A stretch of DNA of 64,000 bases from Gongronella butleri. Lineage: Eukaryota > Mucoromycota > Mucoromycetes > Mucorales > Cunninghamellaceae. The stretch lies in NCBI GenBank assembly GCA_025201375.1, contig JAIWZP010000007.1, positions 744,001 through 808,000 of the forward strand, read 5' to 3'. The position numbers and the translations under genes were made by a program. The notes beneath the pieces are model-generated. The model was given only the letters and a program-made list of their open reading frames with translations. It searched no databases and had not been told where the DNA came from. Shown one piece after another: positions 12,464 to 23,692 of the stretch. Position 1 is the stretch's first letter. Every line of letters starts with the position of its first letter.

Positions 12464-15400
12464 ATGACCGACGCCCCCTTGTTGAACCGACCCCCTCCTC
12501 CAATGTCTGTGCACGCGCCATATGCAGATCTCATGGCAACAGACACCCCTGACGCTACGCCTCCGCGCGATCCCGGCTCGCCTGCGCATACTGCCACGGC
12601 ATCGCCCACAGCGGCCGTCTCAAAGCTTGACATGAGCGATATTTATGGAATGGCGACCCCGGTCTCCACGTCAAGCCCGCCAGCCGATGATCTCGCATCA
12701 AACCCTGCATCTGAGCCCCGTGACCTGACTGACACTTGCGCCCTTGTTGTCATTCGCATCTTGGGAGCAACCTTGAGCGAGGTTAAAAAAGAAGTCCTTG
12801 CACAAATGCTTCAATTCCAAGGAAAACCAGGTAAAAAAATGCCACAAAATGCGATTTCGTCGTCCCATCGACCTCACATTTACCCTGTTTTTGTTACTTC
12901 TTAGCGGGGTCGATTCCCGACATTCCAATTGACAGGATCGGCGCCGCATTGTACCAGATGAAGCAGAAAAAAGAGGATCAGCGCGGCGATGACGAATGGG
13001 ATCCAGCATGGGCAGCAGACACCTATACAAGTATGATAGCTTTTATGGCTGTCTACAAGGCACTAGTAACGGTGATCTTGACGGATCTCATGGCCGACGA
13101 TGTTACCGCCATTCCATCGCAACATCTCGTCGATGACTTTCTCCGCCTATTTGCCACGACTGACAATGACATTCTCAGCAGCGTCGACGACCCATTCACT
13201 TGGTTTCATGCGCAGCATCGCGCGCAGCTCGTCTACACGCTCACCATGCGCATTCAAAAGGAACATGGCATCGCGTTTCGCTCGCTTGCACTCATTGACA
13301 CCGTTTTGACACGTTTTTACACCGTGTACCTCTTACAATCCGTCGCACAGCAACATCAGCGGAACCACGGTCAATTCTACACGCCGCAGATCATGGTCCA
13401 GTTCATGTGGGCACGTTGTTTCCAAGACACTCTTGGAAATGAGCTATTACAACGCGTGTTCGACCCTTGCTTTGGAATTGGCGCATTTCTGTGCGCGTAC
13501 TTGACCCATTTGCTGCATGTTGTGCAGCAGCGCGACGATTTGTGGAATGACGGCCGCGCACTTCAATCGCTATTTGCTCAGCTGCCCAGCTATCTCTGGG
13601 GAGTCGAGATTGACCCTTTTGCGCATCGCCTCGGCAAACTAAACATCATTGTCCATCTGTTCCCTCTCTACCGACGTTGCGTGTCGCTCGGTGTCTCGTT
13701 TGATCAGTTTGTGATGGATCGGCTATGCCTGTTTCGTAATGACGCGCTACTTTTGGCGCTCCCGGATCCTCAATTGCACCCATGGGAGCACGCTCAGCTG
13801 CTAAAGCTCCGTGATCCCTCTCGTTTGCAATTTGATTATATTGTGACAAACCCGCCTTACATGACACGAAAAACTGGCTTCGTCGTCGTCCCGGACCGCA
13901 CCATCTACGACCCGCATATTCTCGGAAACAAGGGAAATCAGGCTTACACGTATTTTATGTGGCTCTGTCTCCAGCGATTGAACCCCATCTCGGGCCAACT
14001 ATGCTTCATCACACCGACTCAATGGGCATTGCTGCGATTTGCCGAACAAATCAGGTAAAAAAACAAAAAACAAAAAAAAAAGCATTTTTTTTTAAATTCA
14101 CGTTTTTTTATTTTTTTTTTTTTAAAAAAAAAGGAAATGGATGTGGGAGCATTGCCAGCTGCTGGAAGCGCACATCTTTCCCAATGCAAAAGTGTGGCCA
14201 GGTGTACAGACGGATTCGCTGGTTTTCCGCGTTCGCAAGCGCCAGGCGGACAAGCCATGTCCTCCCGCGCTTTTTTTACGCCATCGATCCGACACGATTC
14301 CACTGCCCGCCCTCCTGGAGACATTTGCGCGATTTGACCTGCAGCATGCGGAGCGTGACCCCGATGTCCTCTACAAGCTGACGCCAACAGACGATGTGAA
14401 GCAAATCACCAAGGTGTCGATGCAAGGCACGTTTGCTTCGCTGTTTCCGACGTCCATGGTGTCTGACGAGCTCGAGCGACTTACGAGCCACCTGCCGCGT
14501 CTATGCAACACGCCCGACGCGCCACTCTGCTGGAATCGAGGTCCAAACACCAACCCGGTTTATGCGCTCGTGGTCAGATCCGCTTGGGCACGCGCTCATT
14601 TTGGCGAAAAGGATTTTAATGCGTGGCTGCGCCCGGTTTTTTACTGGAACGGCAAGAAAATGGAGGTCGGGGCTGCTGATCAGCCTGTGGTGGATGCACC
14701 CGAGACGAGCGCGAACGAAGGTGACAAGGTGATGCGCTTTTGGCGCGGCCGCGATCCCGAGCGCATGGCCAAAAAAGAGTGCTCACCAGCTGAAGCCTAC
14801 GTTGCATGGCCATCTGCGTGCGCATACTCGATGATCTTGATTGATAAGGCGCGTGCCGCTCAATTGGACAAAACGTCGCCGCTGTACCAATACTTGCGCA
14901 GCGCTCGCATCCAGCTGCAGGCACAGCAAACCGACAAGGAGGTCGCGTGGTGTAGTTTCAGCAAATGCGGCGTTTCCCGCGTGAAACTCATTCATCCGAT
15001 TAATTTCGGCTATTTTAGCAAGTCCATGCCACGCCAGCGCTTTTTCTTGGACCGCCACGGCTGCTGTGTCACCAATCAGTGCATGTACCTTACCCTCAAC
15101 CCGGCAAACGACGCGCGACGTCAAGCAATCTTTCCATTTCAGCCCCAGGATGACAAACAAAAGGAGGACCCGGACCATCTCCAGGAGGATGCGCCCTATT
15201 TTTTTTACATTGGTCTGCTGAACTCCAGCGTCATGCACTATTTCACCCAAAAGCACTGCAAATACGACATTGCAGGCCGCATGCGCTTCTTTTCCGCCAA
15301 CATTGCCAAGATACCCTATGCGGAGCCGACGCCCGAGCAGGCACTTGATATGGTGCAACTTGTGCGCATGCAAATGGCCATACGAGAGTGCATCTATGAC

Positions 15401-15823
15401 GTGCTGACGCACATCCCAAGTGCCAAACAGCAGGTGTTCCTCGAAAAAGTGCGCTCGTACACTTGGGATCTTGCGCCGGGGATGATGCATCTCGTCAATG
15501 AGCACGTCACGCTATGCGACAACACGCCCACGGCCTATGGTGGCATCGAAATGACATTGCGACGCGGCGGTGGCACCCCTGCAGACCGACTCGTGCGCCT
15601 TCTGATCGCGCAATCGTTGCTTCAACGCGTCATTGAGCATCTTGTGTATGATCTCTATCGGCTGCCTTGGGATCTTCGCCTTGCTCTTGAAAATGAACAA
15701 AAGCTGACCTTGACCACTCAATGGCAAGCTTGTCACGATACCCTGCAGCAGCATTCGCCCATGCAATTAGCCGAAGCCATTTTGGACGGCTCTCTTGTCA
15801 TAGATTCCATCGTCATGAACTGA
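12464..15823 (+). CDS. Array copy 1: gamma-order adenine-N6 DNA methyltransferase with Type IIG/TaqI-like recognition domain
   Basis: Exons 12464-12830, 12905-14054 and 14134-15823; 1068 residues. Residues 1-122 are Pro/Ser/Thr/Ala-rich and look disordered, ending just after QMLQFQGKP at the first intron. A helical region follows (IPDIPIDRIGAALYQM; DPFTWFHAQHRAQLV). The methylase core has GQFYTP (F280), the SAM-binding motif DPCFGIGAFL (D309), LWGVEIDPFAHRLGKLN, RNDALLL, and the catalytic TNPPYMTR (N438-Y441). This motif order and the NPPY tetrapeptide are those of gamma-class DNA adenine-N6 methylases such as Eco57I/TaqI. The C-terminal half resembles Type IIG specificity domains: GLLNSSVMHYF (N869), AKIPYAEPT, IEHLVYDLYRLPWDLR. 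Expected reaction: SAM-dependent methylation of adenine at a specific DNA site. No nuclease motif is seen. Poly(A) signal at 15925. Confidence 0.85.
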
Positions 15824-15924
15824 ATACAATAACGGTGGTCACACTCTCTACAGCACATCGATTCCCTCCTCCACCAATGTACCATTGTAAAACTTATCAT
15901 ACAATAACTTTTTTTTTATCATGT

Positions 15925-15930
15925 AATAAA
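15925..15930 (+). terminator. Polyadenylation signal AATAAA, array copy 1
   Basis: Canonical hexamer about 100 bases after the copy 1 stop codon. Confidence 0.45.
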
Positions 15931-15939
15931 AAATTAATC

Positions 15940-16507
15940 ACGCTTTCATGCCTTCTTGTCAATTTTTCGACTTGTCGTCCTTTTAAATCCGAGAATCCAG
16001 ATGACCAAGGTCCTTGTCCAAAATCAACATATTAAAGCAATTGAGTTAAACACATGGTTTGATGCAATTACCTTCATGATGTAAGGATAAAAAAAAACAA
16101 TGGAAATTGACAACAAGAATGAAAAAAGAGCAGGGGAAAAAAGCACAACGCGAAAATGTTGAAAAGGGTAATTCTTTTGATAAAATGACGGTCAATGCCA
16201 TTTGATCACAGGTGAGAGGCACAGCCGACGCCAGACAAGGGAAGTTGAAGCATAGACACGTGACGAGGCTCAAGCTGCATTCGAGCACCATTTCAAATAT
16301 TTGTTGAAAGGGGGCAATGATTTGTCGCTCACGTATTTACCCCTTTTTTTCCGCGTCATTCGATCTCCGACGACGCGGACGCCAATTCATCGTTCTCGAT
16401 GTGTCAAAGAAGGATCAGCATAATGAAATAAGTTCAACTAAAGGCTAAAGGGCTGGATTCTTTATTATTTCTTTCTTTCTTGCTTGCTTGTTTTATTCTT
16501 TGCAAAC
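15940..16507. other. Spacer between array copies 1 and 2
   Basis: The longest spacer between copies 1-5. No gene seen. It ends in a TTTCTTTCTTTCTTGCTTGCTTG pyrimidine tract just before the copy 2 start, similar to the C/T-rich leaders of the other copies. Confidence 0.4.
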
Positions 16508-19500
16508 ATGAAATACTGTTCTTTATCAAGTTGCCCTGGCCCTGTTTTGCCTGAAGAAGAACCTCGCAAGCCTGGAGTGGATCTCATGGACGTTGATTCT
16601 GCAAAAGAAGATGTTTTTCCTGTTCCTTCTCTTTCTCATTTTGATCTCAATGAAACAAATGCCATTGCTCGTATGCTAGGGAGCATAATGGATCAAGTCA
16701 GACAAGATGTGTGGAAGGAGATGTTGCGTGCACAGGGAAAATCAGGTAAAAAAAAAAAAAGAAAAGCAATGCACTGTGACCGTTTTCTCACCTTTTTTTA
16801 TTGCAGAGGACATGATTCCCGACATTCTTTGGGCACGACCAGATACACTTTACATCAAATGATGCAGCAAGAGATGAACGAGAGCGACAGTGACGACATG
16901 GACCTGATGCAAGCTGCGGAAATGTATACAGACTTGGTTGCGTTCATGTCTGTTTTTCTCACTTGTTTCGAGATGATCCTGACCGATCTCATGTTGGTTG
17001 GTCTGAGCGCTGCCAATGTCGCACCATCGCCGGTGTCGCACCGCCCCATTATGGCCTATCTTGGCCTCTTTGCCGCCAATGACGATAGTATCCTCAGTTG
17101 CGCGGACGACACGTTTACTTGGTACCATTCAACACATCGAGCGCGAATTGACGAATTGATCACCAAAAAATTCAAGAAAAAGAAATGCCGTGTCACGTTC
17201 CAGTCTCTTGATTACGTTGACAATATTTTGACGCGATTTTACTCTGCGCATCTCTTGGACGACCTTGCTCGAAAGTACAAAAGAAGCCACGGCCAGTATT
17301 ACACGCCGCAATCCGTCGTCCAGTTCATGTGGGATCGCTGTTTCCAAGACATTGATGGTGGTGGCATCCTTTCTCAGCCAATGCGACGCGTTTTTGATCC
17401 ATCCATGGGAGTTGGTGCTTTCCTTTGCCAATATTTGGTTCGTCTGTATCACGCTGCGCTGCAAAATGATGAATTGTGGCACGACAGCTCAGCACTCAAG
17501 TCGTTGTTTATGCAATTGCCAAGCTGCCTGTGGGGAGTGGAGGTGGACTCTTTTGCCTATCGCCTCTGCAAACTCAATGTCATTTTACATCTGTTTCCAT
17601 TGTATTTGCGCTGTTTGACGCTTGGAGTCTCGTTCCAAGGGTTGAAGCTTGATCGATTGTGTCTGTTTTGCAATGATACGCTCGTTTTGGCGCTCCCAGG
17701 CGCGCAATTGCACGCGTGGGAGCACAAACAGCTAGTAAAGCTCTGCGACCCAGCGCAATTGCAATTTGACATGATCCTTGGCAATCCGCCCTATGTTCAC
17801 CGCCACCACGGCTTTGAAGCCAAGGCGAAAGGTTCCATCTACGACCTCAGCTTGCTTGGTTCTCGGAATGTCCAAGCGTACAATCACTTTTTGGTTTTTT
17901 GTCTCGAGCGTCTGCATCCAACTGGGCAGCTCTGTCTCATCACCCCGACACAATGGCTCTTGTATCGCTTTGGCTCGGCAATCAGGTAAAAAAAAAAAAA
18001 AAGAAAAGAAAGGAATTGAAACGCGACGCGACGCGATTTGCTGACTTTTTTTTTAGAGCCAAAATATGGGTCGCCTTTCAATTACTGGAGGGCTTTTTTT
18101 CAAGTCAAAGAAGATCTTTGCAAGAACAAAGACCGACTCAATCGTGTTTCGGGTGCGCCGGCGCCAAGAAGGCAAAGTGTGTCGACCGTTGATCTTTGTG
18201 GAGCACAAGTCCCCCGCGGCCAAATTGTCAGAAATCCTCAAAGTCTATGGCCGTCTCGCCCCAGATCACCACAATGCTTCCGACCTCGATATCAAATACA
18301 AGTTGACGTCCACGGAGGATGTGAATTTGATTTCCACCAAGCTTCACAGCTCATTTGTCCATCTTTTTCCAACAACATCTGCGCAAAATGACCTTGACGC
18401 CCTGACGCAACATTTGCCGCGGCTGTGTCAAGCACCAGACGCCCCTCTTTTGTGCAAGACAGGGCGGTCCATGTTTCCACTTTATGGCTTTGTGGTCCGC
18501 AATGCCTTTGCACTAGAATGTTTTGGCGAAAATGCTTGTAACAAGTTTTTAAAGCCTGCATTCTATTGGAGTTGGAAGATGAGCAAGGAAAAGAGCAAGG
18601 AGTCCGACTTTTGGGCGACGCGCGATTCACTGCGCATGGCAAAGCAAGAAAATACGCTCGCGGAGGCGTACGTTCCCTTTTTTTCGTCGTCAGGCACTCA
18701 ATAATCGGCAATTTGCATTGGAAAAAAGGAAGCCGCCGCATTGGACCCGTCTTCGCCGCTCTATCAATATCTGCAAGCGTTGCGCACCACGTTTCAGCCG
18801 CGAAATGGTGTTGTAAATGACATTATGTACAGCATTCCAAGCGATTGCGGTCAAAACCATCGTTTCAAGATTGTGCAACCAATAACTTTGGGCAGCTACA
18901 CCCCCGGGGCGCCGCGCCAGCGCTTCTTTTTGGATCGCGATAATCTGAGCATCACGCCACAAAGCTTGTATGTTACACTTGCTGATCCAAGCAAGGCAAA
19001 ACAAATGATGGGCTTCATTCCAAGCGGCAACGGCACATGCGATGACGACGAATTCAGCGCTCTCTGCGAAGAAGCGGCCTATTTGTTCTTCACCGGTCTG
19101 CTCAATTCCAGTCTTTTTCGCTTTTTCTCTTTGACGTGCTGCAGACACGATGTGGACGGCCATTTGCGCTTTTACAGTGGCAATGTCACCAGGCTGCCGT
19201 ATGCACCGCCGACGCCTATACACGCGCAAACAACGGCACTCTTGGTCCAAGTGCAAATCGATTTGCGCGATCGCATTTTTGCCATGATTTCAGATCTCCC
19301 CAAGGGCCAAAGCCGGCCAATTATTGATAAAGTACGCTCACTCACTTGGGATCTCGATCAAAGTGCCATTGACATTGTCAATCAGCACGTTGTGCTTGTC
19401 GACAATGAGGAGGCACCGCCCTGCAACAATGCCATGGACCTCGCGCTTGCTCAAGGTGGCGGCTTGGCTTCAGATCGACTCATCCGCCTCATGGTTACCC

Positions 19501-19712
19501 AGTCGCTGATGCAGCATGCCATTGAACACGTTGTCCACGATCTCTACAAGGTGCCTTGGGATCTGCGCGAAAGAATTGAGCGCGAACAAGATTTGACACT
19601 CAATGCACAATGGGAAAACTATCAAATTGCTCTTCAGCAGCAATCCCCCTTGCAACTTGCCGAGTCTATCCTCAATGGCTCCACTGTAGTGCAATCCATT
19701 GTCATTTCCTAG
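16508..19712 (+). pseudogene. Array copy 2: adenine-N6 methyltransferase paralogue with one stop and two frameshifts
   Basis: Exon homologues 16508-16745, 16807-17985 and 18057-19712. The whole unit is recognisable: acidic start with LMDVDSAKED, GQYYTPQSVVQFMWDRCFQD, DPSMGVGAFL, LWGVEVDSFAYRL, GNPPYVHR, then LLNSSLFRFF, TRLPYAPPT and VHDLYKVPWDLR. Three lesions stand out against the paralogues. Near 16829 one base is missing (ATTCTTTGGGC where IPDIPLG is expected). Around 18094-18100 a T7 run appears one T short. An in-frame TAA lies at 18702-18704 where the paralogues have Tyr. Both frameshifts sit just after an AG-AG tandem acceptor, and use of the distal AG restores the frame each time. 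In that case 686 residues (methylase core plus part of the recognition region) could still be made. ATG 16508 is preferred over upstream non-ATG extension. A sequencing error is possible for the homopolymer. Confidence 0.75.
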
Positions 19713-19725
19713 TTTTTGATTTAAA

Positions 19726-19731
19726 AATAAA
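19726..19731 (+). terminator. Polyadenylation signal AATAAA, array copy 2
   Basis: Canonical hexamer 14 bases after the terminal stop of copy 2. It is followed by an A run of about 30 bases (19757-19787). Confidence 0.45.
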
Positions 19732-19754
19732 AAATGAGCTGGCCACCAAGTTGG

Positions 19755-19788
<34 letters not shown>

Positions 19789-20008
19789 CGCCACTCCCCC
19801 CACTCCCCCCTTTTTTTTGGGAGGGGGAGGGGAGAACAAGGAGGCGGCCGACCTAGTTTAATTCTCTTTGTTCCTTCGCATTGACTAAATTGAGGATCGA
19901 CATCATCTTTTTAAAAGAGAGTAAAAGGCTATTTTTTTTTATTCCATTCCATTCCATTTTTTTTTCTTTTTTGATTCCTTTCGTTTGTTTTTCTTAAAGT
20001 CAGCGGTC

Positions 20009-21613
20009 ATGCTGCCTACACAGTACGCACATTGGGAAAGCATGGAAGTGGATGATTCTTCTAAATTGGAGCCCATTGATTGCACAGCTGCTCTGTCGGA
20101 CGTCCAAGCCATACAATGCGACAAAATGGTCAAACTCCTGGGATACGTTGTGAACAAGACCAAGGCAAAGGTTGCTCGCGAGCTGAGAAAAAGACAAGGC
20201 AAATCAGGTAACAAAATGCGGATTGTGGATATGCATTGTCGAGCGCAAACTCACGGTTTTGCTTTTTTTTTTTTTTATTGCAAACAGTTGGGATGGCTGT
20301 CGACGTGCCTTTTGCCAGCATTAAACCTACACTGAACCAGGCGAACAGCGATGCTGATCTTGGCGACGAGACGAGCATGGATCCCGATTGGGTGTCAAAC
20401 GCGTACACATGCATGGAAGGCTTTATGACTGTGTTTTTGGCGCTGGTTGAGGTGATTCTCAAGAACTTGGATGCAACCTCTAGCGGAATTGCAGCAAGCG
20501 ACACTACCATGATTTATTTGAGCCTCTTTAGCGGCAACGGAGACTTGGTCACTAGTCACGACGACATTTTTGGGTGGTATTATGCAGCACACGGCAGTGA
20601 CATTTGCGACACGCTCTTTGTGCTCTTTGAACGAGAGAAATTCGACATTATTGACTCTCTAGAGCATGTTGACACCATCTTCACGCGGTTCTACACGCAT
20701 TATCTTCTGCGACCCATTGCCAAGGATTATCAAAGATATCATGGACAATATTACACGCCGCGTAGTGTGGTTCAATTCATGTGGGATCGCTGTTTTCAAG
20801 ATGTGGACAAGGATGCTTTGCTCTCTGGTCCCCATCTTCCGCGTGTGTTCGATCCGTGCCTTGGAATTGGGACCTTTTTTTGCGAATACTTGAAAAAAAT
20901 GACGCATCTCATTCAGCAACGTGGCGATTTGTGGCACAATGGCCGCGCACTCCAGGCTCTGTTTCTCCAATTGCCCAGCAGCCTTTGGGGTGTCGAGGTG
21001 GATCCATTTGCCCATCGTCTCGGCGTTCTCAGCACCATTTTACATCTTTTCCCTTTGTTCAAGAGGTGTGTCGCGCTTGGGGCCTCATTTGACGGCGTGG
21101 TGCTCGACAAGCTCTGCATCTTTTGCAATGACTCGCTACTGCTGGAACTGCCCGACCCGCAATTGCATCCGTGGGAGCACGAACAGATCACCAGGCTGCG
21201 CGATCCCAATCTTTTGCAATTTGATTTCATCTTGACAAATCCGCCGTATCAAAACCGTTTGACGGGCAACGTAGTGGTCCCGGACATCGTCGTGTACGAT
21301 CCTGCCATGTTCAATAACCGCAAGGGAAGCCAGGCCTATATTTATTTCATGATTCTGTGTCTACAGCGATTGAAATTGAATTCCGGCCAAATTTGCTTGA
21401 TTACTCCAGCTCAATGGACAACACTTCGCCATTTTGACAATCACAGGTATACAAAAAAAAAAAAAAGTCGCGTCGCGACACGTTTTGGCGTTTTTGCTGA
21501 CTTTTTTTTCCCGTTTTTTCCTTTTATTACGAAGAATATGGCTGTGGCAGGAATTTCAATTACTGGAAGGCATCATGTTTCCTCATAAAAAAGTGTGGCC
21601 CAAGGTACGAAAA

Positions 21614-21654
<41 letters not shown>

Positions 21655-23328
21655 AAGATAAAAAAAAGATAAAAAAAAGATATAAAATTCATTCGATTTG
21701 TTCCATTCATGCATTTTATTGATATTTAGATCCAAACTGACTCGCTGATCATGCGTGCGCGCCGACGCCAAGTAGGGCAGCCAAGCCCGTCCGCGATTTT
21801 TATGGAACACCGACATCCCAAGGCGACATTAGCGGAATCACTCGATGCATTCAGGCGCGTTTTGCGCGATCGGCCCGTTGGACGCGATCCCGAGGTGAAA
21901 TTCAAGCTGACGCCGACAGACGACGTGAATCTCGTGTGTGGTCCGCCGTATTGTGGCTCGTTTGCGCTCTTTTACCCTGCGCCATCGGCCACCATGGCCA
22001 TGGAGGAATTGACGCGCGGAATGGAGCAATTGGGCGGCCAGCGTGATTCGCCGCTCAAATGGCGCAGTGGCCCAAACCCGGCGCCTCTCTATGCTCTCGT
22101 CGTTCGCACCGACTTTGCGCGCGCTCAATTTGGCGATGAAATTTGCAAAAAATGGCTGCGTCCGGTCTTTTATTGGAATTGGAAGAGTCTGAGCAAGCTG
22201 GAGCGTGAAATCAACAGCAAAAGAGGCGATGTCAAGGACAATGACAAGGACCGACACTTTTGGCTGTCTCGCGACCCAGACCGCATGCATACCAAGGAGT
22301 GGTCGCACGCCGAGGCTTATGTTCAGAAGCCTCCCCGCCCTGGCTTTGCTTACTCGATCATCATGGTGGAAAAAGACGACATCAAGCAATTGGACCACTC
22401 GTCACCTCTTTACAAGTACTTGCGCGAGGTCAAAGATCATTATTTCGGCGCCGACTCGTCCAGAGATGTTGCATGGTCGACCTATCGCTATAATGCGACA
22501 AATGAAGCGTACAAGCTCGTCCACCCCATGACTGTGGGCTATTCGCCAAACATCACGCCGCGTCAGCGCTTCTTTTTGGACCGGGATGGCCTTTGTTTGA
22601 CCTCAAAGTGTATGTACTACACAATCAATGACGATGTCATGGTGCGGCGCCGCATCTACAAGGTTCTTCCGGGCGACAGCGAGGCCGACAAGGAAGAATC
22701 CGCTTACCTGTTCTTCCTTGGGCTGCTCAATTCCAGCATTGTCCGTCATTTTACAAGCATCAATTGCCGCGTCAATGTTCTTGGACACATGCGCTTCTAT
22801 CCCGACACGCTTGGCAAGATCCCTTACCAACCACCGACGCGCGAACATGCCGCCGCCATGGTCCTCTTTGTCGATGTCTTGTGCAATTTGCGAAATCGCC
22901 TGTTCACCATGCTCAATTGCACTCCTGACGGCGGACCGCGCTCTCTTCTTGAAAAAATTCGTACGCTCACTTGGGATCTCGCGCAAGAGGAAATCTGGCT
23001 ACTCAACAAGCACGTCAAAATCGATGAACGCGCGCCATTCGCCAACGCAATCGATCGCGCCGTTTTCGAGGGTGATGTCGCGCCTGCCGTGCGATTTAAG
23101 CGTCTCTTGGTGGCCCAATCTCTCATGCAGCATGCTGTAGAGCACGTTGTCTACGACATGTACAAGGTGCCTTGGGATTTGCGCCTTGAACTTGAGGCGG
23201 AGCATGATTTGACACTCACCTCGCAATGGCAATCGTGCCAGGATCTTTTGCAGCTAAAGTCACCCGTGCAATTAGCCGAAGCCATTCTAAATGGCACTCT
23301 GGACGTGGAGTCCATTATCAATTTCTAG
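20009..23328 (+). CDS. Array copy 3: adenine-N6 DNA methyltransferase with recognition domain
   Basis: Exons 20009-20207, 20288-21446, 21535-21604 and 21730-23328; 1008 residues, intact. The acidic head is short (SMEVDDSSKLEP). Core motifs: HGQYYTPRSVVQFMWDRCFQD, DPCLGIGTFF (D255), LWGVEVDPFAHRLG, CNDSLLL, TNPPYQNR (N384-Y387). Recognition part: RFFLDRDGLCLT, LGLLNSSIVRHF, GKIPYQPPT, VEHVVYDMYKVPWDLR. Compared with copy 1 there is an extra phase-0 intron after VWPK, so the third exon is only 70 bases; that intron starts with an A run of more than 30. Phe replaces Leu in the last position of motif I. ATG 20009 is the first in frame; an internal ATG at 20042 opens MEVDDS and is a possible alternative. 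Same transcription direction as its neighbours, 297 bases after copy 2. Confidence 0.85.
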
Positions 23329-23336
23329 AACCAATC

Positions 23337-23342
23337 AATAAA
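23337..23342 (+). terminator. Polyadenylation signal AATAAA, array copy 3
   Basis: Canonical hexamer nine bases after the copy 3 stop codon. Confidence 0.5.
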
Positions 23343-23692
23343 TTCTTTGTCTATTTTCAAAAAAAAAAAAAGAATCAAATGAGCAAGGAGCAAGGTGAGG
23401 GTGTTTGGCCTTTCTGGGAGTGCTGTTTTCGACGATCGCTGCGCTCAAGGGCGATGTGACGATTTTCATGCGCATTGACACGCCCAATCTTTTTTTTTTT
23501 TTGTCGCTGGGATTTGTGCGCGACAGGCCACAGTTGCCGATCCTCACGTAATTAGGAATAAAACAACCAATTTCATTGTGCTTTTAAAGGAGGGCCAAGG
23601 ACAATAAATTTAAAAAAGAGTAAAAACAAGCTGACTTTTTAATTTTTCGCGCTTTTTCACTCTTTTTCATTCTTTTTTATTATTTTGGAAGG

